A stretch of 64,000 nt of DNA from Dermanyssus gallinae (GCA_003439945.1 QVRM01002781.1:42501-106500); one strand, 5' to 3'; numbered from the stretch's first letter, positions 11,961 to 23,967 are shown. The notes: generated by a model not told the origin, from the sequence alone. Made by a program: numbers and translations.

Positions 11961-12390
11961 TGCTAATATGCGAACGAGTAGCTATTCTTAACCATTATCG
12001 CGAAGAGGGCCACAAAACAATTCTTAACCAGTAATACAGCTGCAGTAGGACTAAGAGCAATACCAGCGATTACGCTAACATGAGTTCGTCACAAGTCTAC
12101 CTGTTAGTAGCATTCCAGGATTGAGGAAAACATTGAGGATATTTAGGCTTCTTTTAGACCGTGCTTGCAGATTCGCACAAAAAAATCGTTGTATTGCCTT
12201 TCTGCTAAATTACAACAGCACGTGTATATGGAGAGTACTGTTTACTACTCAAAGCGTTTGATTAAACGCTTAATAAACGCTTTCTTTCCTTAAAAGCATG
12301 TGACCCATGTGCTGCAGCTTACTGTGCACTGCTTACCATGGAAAAGTATGCCGCCAAGGAAAGAATGCCACGTGCCCAGTGAAAGGGCAT
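11960..12390 (+). repeat. Duplicated block B, copy 1
   Basis: It aligns with 19640-19995 in the same orientation. Shared landmarks in order are TATCGCGAAGAGGGCC-like, CAGCTGCAGTAGG-like, TTACGCTAACA, CTGTTAGTAGCATTCCAGG and ACATTGAGGA, then CTTTCCTTAAA.GCATG. In both places a SINE follows. Confidence 0.75.
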
Positions 12391-12392
12391 CC

Positions 12393-12495
<103 letters not shown>

Positions 12496-12659
12496 TCTAC
12501 TAGCGCATATAACCGAGGGACTGAATAAGTCAGAGAGAGTAATTCTGGGATCGCTTGAGCGGCTGACAGTCCACGCAATCCCAGAGTACTTCTAATATAC
12601 ATAAACCTGGTTTGACTCTATGAGGACAACACACCAATTGTTCAAGAGGGTAAAGTTTT

Positions 12660-12831
12660 CGGGCTGACCCTCAGCCAAGATTTAACGTTCACGGAACTGT
12701 ATTTCACATTGCTTCATAGACATACCCCCATAAATACAAATGTGGGGCAACGGTGGGGCTCGAACCCGCGCACCTATGTGTCTCCCCGGTTGCGAGGCGC
12801 AGACTTAGGCCACCACGCCACCGGGCTCGAC
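12660..12831 (-). mobile_element. tRNA-headed SINE, copy 2
   Basis: This is the most intact head and tail of the family. On the minus strand it runs from GTCGAGCCCGGTGGCGTGGT through the B box GGTTCGAGCCC to GGCTGAGGGTCAGCCC. Its position after block B matches the SINE at 20146 after block B', so the pair may descend from one insertion that was duplicated. Confidence 0.85.
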
Positions 12832-12839
12832 ATGTTCAA

Positions 12840-13590
12840 GAGGGTAGGCATACATCTAATAAAACGGTTACCTCTGTACCGCCAAGGGTAGCGAATCCAA
12901 GCTGGTGCTCGCCAAAAGTTGCTAAAACAGTGTCCTTTTTATCTTGACAGCCGATTTTGGCTTCTTGGTCCATCTTTCTTCTTTAGTGCAAACATCCTTG
13001 CTCCAAAGATAATAAGTGGCATGAAACAGGATGGGGGCGACCCCATCTTAGTCTATGAACTACTTTGGCAATGGCGTCAGCTAGTCGCTCAGCTGTACTG
13101 CCCAGTGCACTAGACAACAGGTCTTGTAGTAGACGGGGTCTCCTAAAATCAAGACCGGTAGCTGAACTCCAACTGAAGGTTTTCATAGCGTTCAGTATCT
13201 CGTCGCGCGATGATGAAGATGGCAGTGTGACCGCCGGGGGCGTGAGCATGGTTAGATTCCGAGGAGCATGTGGGTGTTTGGAGTAGAGTGCTTCCGTATT
13301 TTTGTTCATTGGCGCTAGAGTATCCTCGGAGCTCACCAATCTAGCTGCACCGGAGATATCGCTTTCCGACAGATTAACCTTCACCCGTCTGGGGCGGTCG
13401 TCGTCGAGGTAGGCAACAGTAGGTCTCACCGATTTGGGTAAAATGCGTAGCAGTTGGGCTTGGCGCATGTTTGCCGTCAAAACCCGATGGGATGTGGGCG
13501 GCCCGTTGGCGGCGTCATCATGTCTGGCCGATATATGTCTGGCAAGACTCCTCCTCGTGAAGACATCTTTGCAAACCGGTCATGTAGCCT
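12840..13590 (-). pseudogene. R2-superfamily retroelement copy A (zinc finger and RT N-terminal part)
   Basis: On the minus strand it starts with a C2H2-finger relic at about 13580-13515 (VCKDVFTRRSLARHISARH). The first cysteine codon of that finger is now TGA. The main frame (13480-12983) has the linker block SESDISGAARLVSSEDTLAP and an SSATGLDFRRP block matching SGAGLDGLRPRH in copy B. After frameshifts come an LKKKDG-like block near 12985-12970 and LGFATLGGTE near 12870, RT motifs before motif A. It ends close to the SINE at 12831, so the catalytic RT and endonuclease parts are missing. Confidence 0.8.
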
Positions 13591-13619
13591 TGTTGGAGTT
13601 ATCCAAAACTAGCGACGCA

Positions 13620-13641
13620 ATTATTATTATTATTTACATGT
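13620..13641. repeat. (TAA)n tract between two R2-like copies
   Basis: On the minus strand the 3' end of copy C runs into TAAATAATAATAATAATT, and the open region of copy A begins about 40 bases later. Confidence 0.85.
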
Positions 13642-13696
13642 TAAACAATATTACAGTTGTGAGTATACGTATGATTGCAAGTTTTTTTTAATTAGT

Positions 13697-14130
13697 TCAC
13701 TTCATGGTACCTAAAATAGATGCCGCGTTCCCTCTGCAACGCTTGCCTTAAGAATTGACCCTCTCTTTGCTCGTTTGTGACCTCCTGAATTCGCTTACTT
13801 AAATCTTTGAGAAATGCTTCGGTTCCCTTGCTGATTGGTCCTAGCGTCTTCATGGCAATAGGCACAAAAATATATCTTGTTTCCAGTCCAGCATATTTAA
13901 CCCGTTTTTTGGCGTCCGCGTGCTTTGCTACCCACTACGGCTCAACGGAGCTGTGATGTAAATAGGAAGCCGCGGTTGTGCACGAAACCGTTGCATCCCA
14001 AGCTAGGGACTTCCCATGTGACCATAATGCAGTGGTCACCCCATCAGGTCTTTCTTCGCCAGCGGACACTAAACCTCTCGGTTCAAGTGTAGATGGTATA
14101 CCGGCTTTCCTAAGAGGCCTTATAATTATA
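13697..14130 (-). pseudogene. R2-superfamily endonuclease fragment (copy C)
   Basis: This is a second restriction-like endonuclease domain directly downstream of copy B on the same strand. It reads GIPSTLEPRG, then the catalytic-type ERPDGV and SLAWDATVSCT. After one in-frame stop come FVPIAMKTLGPISKGTEAF and EVTNEQREGQFLRQAL, with a terminal stop near 13697. The element is 5'-truncated to this domain. It is the closest relative of the remnant at 2270-2560. Confidence 0.85.
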
Positions 14131-14189
14131 TGTGGGGTTGTGGGGTATGAACGTTTATGCCAGTTTCATCCTGCTCCGGTCCCTCTCTA

Positions 14190-16530
14190 TCAATTCATGG
14201 AGCCTATGATGGAAGCCACATTTCCTCTACAAACGGCCAAAGACATCATCTGTCTTAAAAACATGGCCTCGCGTCGATCGCCCGTAACTTCTGCGATGCG
14301 TTTTCCGATATATTTTAGTATTTTCGCTGTACCTGAGCTAATGGGGCCGAGCGTCTCTAATGTAATGGGTACAAAGTGATAACTTTTAGATAGCTCGAGA
14401 TACGTCCTTTGTTTTTCAGAATACGCGCACTCTGCTACCCATCCCGACTCAACATTGCTGTGGCGTAAATACGATAAGGCCACCGTGCATGAACCCGTTA
14501 CATCCCATACAACGCCTTTTCCGTGTGACCACAGCGGGATAGTGACCCCGTCAGGCCGCAGCTCACTGCTGCCATTAAAACCATTCGGCTCGGGTGTAGA
14601 TGGTATCTCTGCCCTTCTAAGAGCTCTTCTAACTATTAAGTTCAGTGTGTCTTGTAATTCTGCCTGAACTTTTCAGACAGCTTAACGGGTGTAACCCGTC
14701 AGAGTCAACAGGTTGGCCGCATCGCAGACATGAGAAGGACTGGTAGACGGGAGCGCCTATTCTAAGGGCTGACACCATGCGGAAGGAGTTTGGGTTCAGC
14801 ATGGTACCAAGCTGACAGGAGGGCAGCGCTTGAAGCCAGCCGCCACTGAAGGGATGTTGAGCCGCTAGAAAGACGGCACGCTCTCTTGCTGATGTTGGGC
14901 TATCTGTTATATATCGTGCGGACTGCTTAGTTTTGCAAGCGTCAGGAACGTCAACTTTTGACTCACGTGTTCTCTCAGAGGGCCGAAGTCGAGTTGACTT
15001 CTGACTGACCAAGACTGTGTCTCCAAGGGCACAGAGCCACCTGCGGGTGCATACTTGTCAGTCGTGGGCGAATCTTTACCAGGGTCTCTCGTTTAGCATC
15101 AAGAGCGCGTGGCATTCCTTCGGGCATTACAGGAGAACCTAGAACATCCAGGTTATCCTGAGTTACACGAGATATCCTAGGAAGTGCTTCTATAATTGCT
15201 TGTATAGCCTGCGCTTGATCTTGAGATGTATCTCCGACAGCTAAAACCTCGCACTTAGCCGCGTTGATGGTCAGTCCTTCCGGTTTCTCGAGGTTCAATG
15301 TAGCCTGCAAATCCCTCGCCACAACATTTGCGGGACCTCCCAAGATAGCGTCGTCTAGGTACCAGACATTGAAAGGGCTCTGTAGGCTAGATACTAGATC
15401 AGAAATGCCGAGAACAGAGCTGGTCCCAATGGGTCTCCCTGCTGAATGCCAGTTTGCGACTCTATGATTGTATCTGCGTTCCAAGCGAGGATTGAGAAAT
15501 CTCTATAACATATTATCGGATAGAGTCGTGGAGCTTTTGTCTTTACTTCATCGAAATCTCTGTCCCTTATTGTGTTGAACGCGTTTTGGAAGTCTAGTTT
15601 GATTAGTACTTTTGTCGGACCTTCTGTTTCCAGAAAAGCGCGTGTAGCGTGTACAGTAGCCTCTGCTCCTCTTTCAATGGCAGCACCCGATGATGGGGTG
15701 GAACCGCAGAATTTATGGTCCGGTTACACTTGCGCAATAAAAAACGGGTTGGCAGAACGATGACAAAGCCCCATTAAGCACTCTAGCCATTAGAATGCCC
15801 AGCTCTTCCAGAAGACGCTCTGAGGATGGAATCGTTTGGCTAAGCATGTCCCGAAGATGTCGAGGCCGTAGGCCGTCTAAACCGGCTCCACTTGCAAAAG
15901 GAAAAGAACGGATGGTCTCTAAAACGAGAGGTCCTTCAATTTTATCCAGGCCTAGAGTGGCGGGCTGTTGTAGAAGGGTAACTGTTCTTGACACCCAGGT
16001 GGACTAACTGGGTGTTTGCTCCGTAGTTCAGACTCGGTTCATTTTGTAGTGCCAATGTGTCTGAGGAGAGTAGCGATCGAGCAGCAGAGCGAATATCGCC
16101 CTCTGCTAATTTCATTTCTGCCTGGCGCACCCTGTATTGGTCGTTGGTGAAATGAGACCTCTTGCCGATCGTGCTAGGTATGGTCGAATCAGCGAGACCT
16201 TCAAGTGTTCGAAAGTCTATTTCCGCAACATTACTTTTAATAAATTTAGTACCCGTTTCCTCCTGATTCAGTGGTAAAGCCTTAAACTTCTGCGGACATG
16301 TGATAAAACTTGTACTAATAATTTCGAGTCAGGTTGGGTGTCGGTATTTGATGTAATGGCTATCTGGTTATTCAGTCCGGGACTATTATCCGTATGAATG
16401 CTTTGACAAGGAGCTATAGAGTGTTTTCGTGTTATGTGAATTTTCAGACCCTTAGATGATCGTACGGCTTGCCCACAGTAGTTGCAAACATATGGTGTCT
16501 GGTAGAGCGGTAAAGCAATCTCCGAGTCGT
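14190..16530 (-). pseudogene. R2-superfamily retroelement copy B (zinc finger, RT, endonuclease)
   Basis: This is the most complete element of its kind here, read on the minus strand. An N-terminal C2H2 finger (C-N-Y-C...H-I-T-R-K-H) lies at 16486-16421. Next come the block AEGDIRSAARSLLSSDTLAL near 16110 and SGAGLDGLRPRHLRDML near 15880. RT motif A LDFQNAFN is near 15600, then TGIQQGDPLG near 15445. The catalytic motif is YLDD at 15350-15361. A CCHC-like knuckle (C-L-R-C-G...H-P-L-S-C) sits near 14740-14690. The endonuclease has RPDG at 14548-14559, then VVWDVT, then HFVPITLETLGPIS. Such proteins nick a DNA target and reverse-transcribe the element there. At least three frameshifts or stops break it. 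YLDD instead of YADD is typical of this lineage. Confidence 0.9.
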
Positions 16531-16559
16531 TCTCGGTGGCATCTCGAGTATTGTGGTAT

Positions 16560-16592
16560 AGTTGGCTAGTTATGATTATTATTATTATTAAG
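16560..16592. repeat. (TAA)n tract upstream of R2-like copy B
   Basis: ATTATTATTATTATTA lies just outside the 5' end of copy B, so this element has TAA repeats close to its 5' side as well as downstream. Confidence 0.85.
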
Positions 16593-17483
16593 CGTCATTG
16601 CCTACCTAGTATCCTTTTCCACCTTTTATTCGGAAAATAAAGGCGCTTTCTATTCTATTCTATTCTCCAGTGAAACGAAGTGGTTGCTGGCTTGCCCGTG
16701 GCTATCAACTTCTCATGCCTTGCCTTTCTAAAGGAAAACGTCGTTTTCATTGTCGGCGCGATGAGTTGTTGATAAAACTGTTGGCGCCACTTTGTAGATA
16801 AGATGTTCCAACATCAAAAATTAGTTGAGCAGCCGTTAGAATTCAAATTTAAATGGCAGCGGCATTTCGCTTGAAGCTTACGGGCCGTTACGCAGGTGGT
16901 TTCGTTTTGCTTCACCATGTCGTGTGGATCTTCACAGCCTCGTGGCTGCTCGTGCCTCTGTCGCATGGCCACACACAGTACACTAAACTGATCACTGAGT
17001 TACAGGCATCACCCTGGTATGTTACATTCTGGGTTTGCCAATTTGCACACACGTGAATAGACGTGTTTCCTCGGAGCTCGATATGCGCACGTCCGCACAC
17101 CTTGGCGTCCGCCATTTATTATTATTATTATTATTATCATCATCATTATGCAGAGACAAGTCAGTAATTAATCTAAGGCAACGTACTCGCGCAATTACTG
17201 TAAGCTTCCATGAGTTCGAGATTTCCAAATAAAACTGAAAAATCTCACGATTCCTGACCGGAAATAAGATGCGGCCAGGTGGGCCCCGCGGTCATCTGCT
17301 ACGGGCATTATTGTGTCTAGACAGAAAATTACAGTCAGATACGTTCAAAACAAGGAGAGCACAGTGTGAGTCAGGGTACGCACTTAGGTTGGAGATGACG
17401 CCACGACACAGACGGCCACGCTGACATTGACAATGACGGGGACGAAGCATTGACGATGGATGCTGTGGACATCGCGATACAAT
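16593..17483. other. Unassigned stretch with ATTCT and ATT repeats
   Basis: An AATAAAG signal is followed by a (TATTC)n tract at 16646-16668, which looks like the 3' end of an unrecognised retroelement. (ATT)n lies at 17116-17138, running into ATC repeats. No supported gene. Confidence 0.45.
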
Positions 17484-17532
17484 TTTTTTTTTATTAATTA
17501 AAAATGCACCCTGTTTGGGTATGTAAATACGA
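17484..17532 (-). mobile_element. LINE 3' end, extremely 5'-truncated
   Basis: On the minus strand it reads CATACCCAAACAGGGTGCAT followed by an A-rich tail, the same 3' UTR as the LINE ending at 2165. Confidence 0.75.
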
Positions 17533-17934
17533 TCGTGATACAATGTGCGCATTGGAATAGGAGGACGGAATATCTCAGAAGCATATACTAAATGTGGCCT
17601 TGGAATGCGACACGGCCCCTACTAGGTCGACGGGTTTTCCGATGCCTGGACCTTACTACCATAGTAGTCACCACAGGATTCGGGACATAAAGAGGGCTGT
17701 GACAGAGCGAACACTCTGGTTAAAGTTTAATTATCTGCTACGATTATTCGTCCCCGTGATATCAGTTGCATTGTACAGGGCCGGTTATATCGATCGAAAT
17801 TAATCGTAACTGCAGCACGAAGAGCTTGCCAGCATTTTCAAGATTTCACAATCTCTACACGTTCTTTGATTAACTAAGCGCGGGAACTTTTGACAGATGT
17901 CGCCTGATTATTCGGCACTCTGTAATATGCTGAG
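17533..17934. repeat. Spacer containing a short duplicated block
   Basis: Bases 17597-17645 (AATGCGACACGGCC...TACTAG...TTTTCCGATG) match 20017-20060. It lies before block A' here and after block B' there. No gene is visible. Confidence 0.55.
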
Positions 17935-18434
17935 CTTCGCAAACTAATTTGCCAACACAGGCACGTTTCCTCGTAAACGAACCTTGCGTCATATTAATAC
18001 AGAGGCATTTGGTCCAATATCTTTATTATTCAGTCAAATGCATATGAATCTTATACAAATACAGCTTAGCATGGCTCGGCCTTCTCACTCGAAATCGCCG
18101 TGTACTCTCTTGTCTCGTCCCACTTTTTTGTGCACATCTGGTTTCAGTGCTGGATGGCCAGTTCCGATAGGCCAATGCCATTCTTGATAAGCGCCGGCGC
18201 CGGGATCTCTATCGAACGCGCTGAGTGAAGCTAATATCATTTTACGACGAAATGCCGCTGACTTTGCTATTTCATCAATCGTGGCACAGCCGGCATTTTG
18301 GGTGTCCAACTAACCAAGTGGCATCGAGACAACGATCTCGGATCCCATGCACCACCGTCTCCAGTAACCACCAGATACATTTTAAGTGCTTTTTCCTCCT
18401 TCTCGGCTTGTTTGCTGTTAACTTCCTTCTTCCG

Positions 18435-18440
<6 letters not shown>
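17935..18440 (+). repeat. Duplicated block A, copy 2
   Basis: The partner of 8815-9330 (see that entry for shared landmarks). It ends where a (TA)n tract starts at 18441. Confidence 0.8.

Positions 18441-18477
<37 letters not shown>
18441..18477. repeat. (TA)n microsatellite
   Basis: A pure TA run interrupts the second copy of the duplicated segment just after block A'. Confidence 0.95.
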
Positions 18478-18479
<2 letters not shown>

Positions 18480-18549
18480 GATAACAGCTATTTTAAACTA
18501 AAAACAAAAATAAACTAACAATAATTTGAAAATATATACACTCATACCA

Positions 18550-18845
18550 ATTATTATTATGGTTTATTAACAACCAGGTTGGGTCAAATTATAAACATAT
18601 ACATCAGACACAACTAATGCTTCCTTCACGTCATTGGGCCTTCTCTCATCTTGCTAGTTCAGCTATTGACTGAACTGCTGGACATGCTGCGGCGTGGTAT
18701 CTATCGCACTGGGCAGAGCACCTCGTGCACCTGCAATACTCCTGAGGGTCGTGGAATTCTTCCGTGCTGCATAACACGTGATGAAACCCGTGGGCTGCAA
18801 ACGCAGTAGTTAAATGTCTGCTCTTATATCCGGCTGCCACACACA
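18550..18845 (-). pseudogene. LINE 3' end, 5'-truncated
   Basis: The minus strand encodes HGFHHVLC and then a C-terminal knuckle C-R-C-T-R-C...H-A-A-A-C-P before the stop. A 3' UTR follows, ending GGTTGTTAATAAACCATAAT and TAA repeats. It is nearly identical in layout to 54925-55200 and related to the C-terminus of the LINE at 1-2165 (HGFHRLLC). The AATAAA inside the end motif is a likely polyadenylation signal. Confidence 0.8.
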
Positions 18846-19100
18846 TACCAACATATAACTACAGATATAAAACATATGCAGGATGTTCAAACCCATTTTG
18901 GCCACCCTCGAGGGAATTGTGCATTTCATTATATTCATAGAATGGAATCGTGAGCGAAAAGCCCGACCCAGCTACATTCGTATAATAAAAAAGGTTATTT
19001 CCTTGTAATTTTACTCAAAAAAAAGGTTATTCCGTTCCCTATTTCATTGATTTTTTTTATTTGAACGACCCAATCAAGCTTGGGCAGACTGGGGTTAGGC

Positions 19101-19157
<57 letters not shown>

Positions 19158-19640
19158 GTCAACATAATATAGTAAGTTTACATATATAAATATACATCGA
19201 AAAAATCGACTGCAAGAGAGGCAGCACTAGAAGTCGCTGAATCGAATTCCGGCGCAGCAAAGACATTTTAGAAGCGATATTTTCTAAGATTTGCAGATGC
19301 AGGGCTCAAAAAATGTAGTATACATTATATAGTCGATTATGTTCTAAAACTGGTTTTTATGTGCGACTGCCTAGCGCTGGAAATTGATAGTTAAAGGTAT
19401 TGACGCAGTATTGACCACGTCTCGGTTACGTTTGGTTGTGCTTGTGCTGTACGTTGAGTAAGGTTACGTCAAATGTAACCGTCATGAATTTGAGTCAGGA
19501 TAATTAAGAGTAGCCGCTTACAACGCCATTATTAGCAAACAAGGAGAACAATTTTTTGCCTACCACATATACACTTGCAGCAATGTAACGTACCAATCTT
19601 GCACCTAACGTTCAGAATCTTAGTTTATACTGATGTTGCT
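18846..19640. other. Unassigned; contains (TA)n at 19104-19154
   Basis: Apart from the 51-base TA run, nothing is recognised. It occupies the place between blocks A' and B' where the first duplicate has SINEs and a mariner. Confidence 0.5.
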
Positions 19641-19995
19641 AAATAATAACCATCCGCAACCGTTATCGCAAAAACGGCCGTGAAACCATTTAACAGTTAC
19701 AGAGCTGCAGTGGTGGGGCGAAGAAAAACACCCAGGGTTACGCTAACAAACATATCGTTATAAATCTAACTGTTAGTGGTATTCCAGGCTTGGAGGAAGA
19801 CATTGAGGAAATTCAGCCCACTTTTAGGCCATGCGTGTAGGCTCGCAGAAAATATGCGTCGTACCATCTTTCAGCCAGACAACAACACTTCTCTGAAAAT
19901 AGCAAACGCCTGCTTTCCTTAAATGCATGCTACGCTGTAGTGGTACAGCGTAGTATGCCACTAAAGAATGTCCGAACGCGTGACGGTAACGACGG
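19640..19995 (+). repeat. Duplicated block B, copy 2
   Basis: The partner of 11960-12390, same orientation and landmark order. GCATGCTACGCTGTAGTGG followed by TACAGCGTAGTATGCC at 19925-19959 adds a hairpin absent from the other copy. Confidence 0.75.
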
Positions 19996-20145
19996 GAAAT
20001 CTACAGATACGCTGTCTAATGCGACACGGCCTTACTAGCTCCATGAGCTTTTCTGATGTTTGTTGTCTTATTGAGAACACTAGTCACGACTTTGTTCGGA
20101 AAACGAAGATGCTTTGACGTAGCGAACAACCTAAAACAACTTTTT

Positions 20146-20315
20146 CGGGTTGACTCTCAGCTAACTTTGACCGCCTACGGAATTGCTTTTGCAAAGCTTT
20201 GTAACTGGGATATATACAAATGCGCAATGGCAGGAATAGAATCAGTGCATTAATACACTATGTCTCTCCTACGATTGCGAGGCGCACGTGAATATATCAT
20301 GCCATCGGGCTCGAC
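20146..20315 (-). mobile_element. tRNA-headed SINE, copy 4 (old)
   Basis: Recognisable from GGGTTGACTCTCAGC at one end and CGGGCTCGAC at the other. The B box has decayed to AATAGAATCAGTG, so Pol III transcription is unlikely. It is the most diverged of the family here. Confidence 0.7.
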
Positions 20316-22630
20316 ACACAGCGCAAAATCTCGGAAATTAAACGTACAATATTTCTTAAGATTACCGGCCTTGTTAGGTTAATGACGTCGAACTAACAAG
20401 ACAGATATTCCCGTGAGTGTGAGCGGGAGGATATGTATATATAAAGCAAGCCAATAATGTACTAAGTAAGGTGTCAGGTGAGAAAAAAGTAGAGAAATAA
20501 GGATGGAATTTTTTTATTTATTATGGTTTATTAACACCCAGGATAAGGATGGAAATGATATCATACAGGAAAAAAAAATGACAAACAATGCATGCAGAAC
20601 GCCGGAAACTGAAAGCTCCGAGATGCTGTAGGCTCTTTCCTGAAATGAGATGATGGCCAGGACCCCGGATACGAGGAACCGTAACCTTCCTGAAAAAGTA
20701 GACATGGAGTAGGAGGAGGCGAAAGACGATAGCTTCTTCACAGAAGTGAAGTCAAAGAAGAAGGATTAATCCTCGATGGTTCGATGGATAGCCACTCTCA
20801 TTTATGAGCAATCGTCTGAGATTCTCTACAAAAAACGCTTATAGTCAGCAAAAATATGTCACAACGGTTAGTAATGCAACACTTGGTGTTGTCCAAGTTT
20901 AGGGCAACTGGTATGGCGCTATTGTCATCCAGGGTAGAGTCACCAGGAAAGCATGAATGGCGCGGACGGACCACCAATGGTAGTACTAATAGATAAAGTA
21001 CAAGGGGTGGGCTCTACGAAGGAAATAACAAGTACCACCTAACGGCTTGTAGAAGAGGTAGACAAAAAGGAATTGCAAATAGTGATAACGCTAACTACGA
21101 AGTTATCCCTCTGCTTCCCAAACGCGCTAGATCAGGGAGTCGCCAGAGAGTGACTAAAAGTATAATTGCACCAAGATTTATTTAGGCTCACATATGCTTG
21201 CGGCGGAGCCGACAAAAGGAACCCAGCGGAAAGACCCCACACCGTATAGGTGACGGTAAATTAAGCTTTAAAAAAGAAGCTTTAAAGGTATGTTTGATTC
21301 AAAGACCGAATGTGTCGGGGTCTAGTATTAAGCATACACGAGACAAAATCTAAAAAAATGGCACTGCTTTTGTCCGCGACATCCACGCAGAAGCATGGCA
21401 ATAGATGCCTTAGCCACGACGGGTGGACCAGACGTGTCAATAAAAATTAGAAATCTCGATCCGTAAGTCACGCATAAGGTCTGATGGTTATTAACTGGGT
21501 ACGAAACTACCCGGATGAAGGAGTATTATAACAGAAAGGAGAGTCGACGCACGGCTTATGTCTGAGCCGACTAAGATTGGCAACGGCCGGCTGGCTACCA
21601 ATGAAGATACAAATAAGGACGCAAAAGGGCAATGAATAAATAGCAAGACGAAGAATAATAAGTAACGTGTAGATAGGATCGAGATCTAAGATATTCGCCC
21701 AATGTTTACTCTGAGTAACATTTAAGACGATAATGAACAGACACTACCTGAAACAAACTTGGGCAATCTTTACCTAGAAAGACGCTAAGTTCTGTTGAGC
21801 AGGGCAGTCCGGTATTGAGATATCCCACTGGATCCCAAGGTCTGGCCGGCACTCAGAACGAAGGGCATGCTACAAAGGAATGTGCATTTGTTGTCTGGAG
21901 ATCAATCATATGGCACTGTATTGGCAGCGGCATTAATCGGTTGCGCGCATGATTTCTGTCCGTTTGTATTTAGAGCGTTAGTGGGGCGGGACACATCACC
22001 GGAAAATGTAATCTTCGAAGAAGCACTTCCTTTTTCCACAGCGGAGAAAAGATCCGAGGAATATCAATGACGCAGAAGTTCTGCAGCACACAAGTGGTAC
22101 TGAATTCCAGGTACATATATCATATCGCACTGTTTCGATGGTGGTCACAATAGTCCTGAGTACAATATTGGCACTTGACCCGCAGATCAGGAAGAGAAGG
22201 TAGTATTGTTTCAACACCATACGCTTACTTGCTTGAACACTAAAGAGAACATCTTGTGCAGAAAAAAAACGTGCAGTTATTAGGCAGTTATTTTTCAACA
22301 CCAGTGGTGAGCCTCGACGGAGCCAGAAACCGAATAAGAAGGATAACATTGCACATATTTTAAGGAGGAAACGACAGATATGGAATGAAGACTGAGGCGC
22401 CATTTTTAGACAGTATCTACAAAATTAAAAAAGTTCGATGGTACTCGCGTTCTTTGCTGTGACAGTCATAAGAAGCAAGGGAAATGTAAGAAGCCAACCA
22501 AAATAGTGGCTCAATCAATATTAATGTTTTCTCGCGAGGAATCATCTAGCTTTTCCAACGTTAAGGCGGCAGTAAAATGCAAGAAGTTGTTCATTTTCCG
22601 GTACTGTGATTGGAATGAGTTGCTTGGTTG
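20316..22630. other. Unassigned 2.3 kb without recognised elements
   Basis: The only identified item is a LINE-type 3' end on the minus strand at 20514-20545 (CCTGGGTGTTAATAAACCAT plus A-rich tail). The longest frame is 135 codons (21996-22403, minus) with hydrophobic stretches but no known domain. It overlaps a plus-strand frame and is not called. The stretch is unusual here for having no (TA)n tract. Confidence 0.45.
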
Positions 22631-22640
22631 CATGTCATAT

Positions 22641-22848
22641 ATATACATATGCATATATATATATATATATATAACCTTAAAGAAAACAATGAATAATATA
22701 TATTTTATTTGTTTTGTGATCGATAGCTTTGATTTGGTTGCAATAACTATTATTCGGTCGCCGTCTTTTCCTCATTATTTCCACTCCTAATGCTGACTGC
22801 CCAACAGTCTTTGCGCGCTCACAGAATAGTTTCAAGATGCCTTTAGTC
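22641..22848. repeat. (TA)n microsatellite and flank
   Basis: TA-rich run at about 22638-22672 with TACATATGCATA interruptions. The flank is unassigned. Confidence 0.7.
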
Positions 22849-23011
22849 GTTGAGCCCGGTGGCTTAAGACTGCGCCTCGCGACCGGAGGAGACGCATAGG
22901 TGCGCGGGTTCGAGCCCCACCGTTGCACATTTGTATTTATGGGGGTCCGTCTATGAAGCAATGCGAAAAGCAGTCCCATGGACGTTAAATATTGGCTGAG
23001 AGTCAGCCCCA
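22849..23011 (+). mobile_element. tRNA-headed SINE, copy 3
   Basis: Plus-strand copy: GTTGAGCCCGGTGGCTTAAG (A box), GCGGGTTCGAGCCCCACC (B box), CACATTTGTATTTATGGGGG, ending TGGCTGAGAGTCAGCCCC. It is the only plus-oriented copy of the family in the window. Confidence 0.85.
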
Positions 23012-23967
23012 AAAGGATTTTTTTATGCCTTTAGTGACCAGATAAGGGATCGAAAAAAGGCCGAAAGGCAGAAAGAAGCGTGCCCGTGAGACCGCCTTGT
23101 TGTGTGATTCTCTGGCTGCACGTCAGGCGAACATAATATATTTCAAATCTCTTGGTAAAATCAATATTTGGCTTCTACGATTGTTCATTATATGAAGAAC
23201 CGTTCTTTTCTAATTGAAGGAACGAGGAGGAATGAGATTAGCTTTTTTAGGAATCCTCTATTTAAATGTACCTGCTATGTGTTTGCACAAGAACAGACTC
23301 CAGGCGGCTGTCTACATCGAACGAATAGACATTCAAGACTTTTGCAGCTGTTTTACATGGGCGGCCCTTAGCTAAGTTGTATTGTGTTGGGCTTTGCATT
23401 ATCTGGTATACTGGAATCGCCTGTCGGCAGTCTAAACACACCGTGAGAAAAGTTAAGGGTCATAACGATATCCAAAGTATGTGAAGCTCTTGACTAGTCG
23501 TCAATGTTTAGCGCCAGTTCTTATGTGCCTACCGTGCGCCGTGCCCCAATACAAAATACATCGGAGAGCGCGGTTTATAATATCTGTATATATTGGTCTG
23601 TGACCACAATATTGATGTGGTGGTTTTGTTCTGGTAATACTTGAACAGATACTCCATCACAAATAAACTCGAGACAATGGGTCTATTCCCATCGCGTACT
23701 GCCCTGCATGCGGTTAGGTTTATTCGTTGTATAACTACCCCCTATAAGCGAACACTCCTGCAAAGCCCATCAAATTGGCAAGTGAAAGTCAAATTTCAAA
23801 TATTCGGTGATCAGACTAGCAGGCTCCATCGAAGGGAAACTATAGCATATTCTAGACAGAGCGTTTAAAAATAGCGTGTGGAAAAAATATATATATATAG
23901 AAGTTAGCCGTTGTCGTTAAATACAGCTGTCTTGCCGCCAACCTAACCCAGTTTACCCCAAACTATC
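23012..23967. other. Unassigned stretch
   Basis: Short frames only (up to 75 codons) and no repeat shared with other parts of the window was noticed. A short TA run lies at 23887-23899. Confidence 0.4.
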
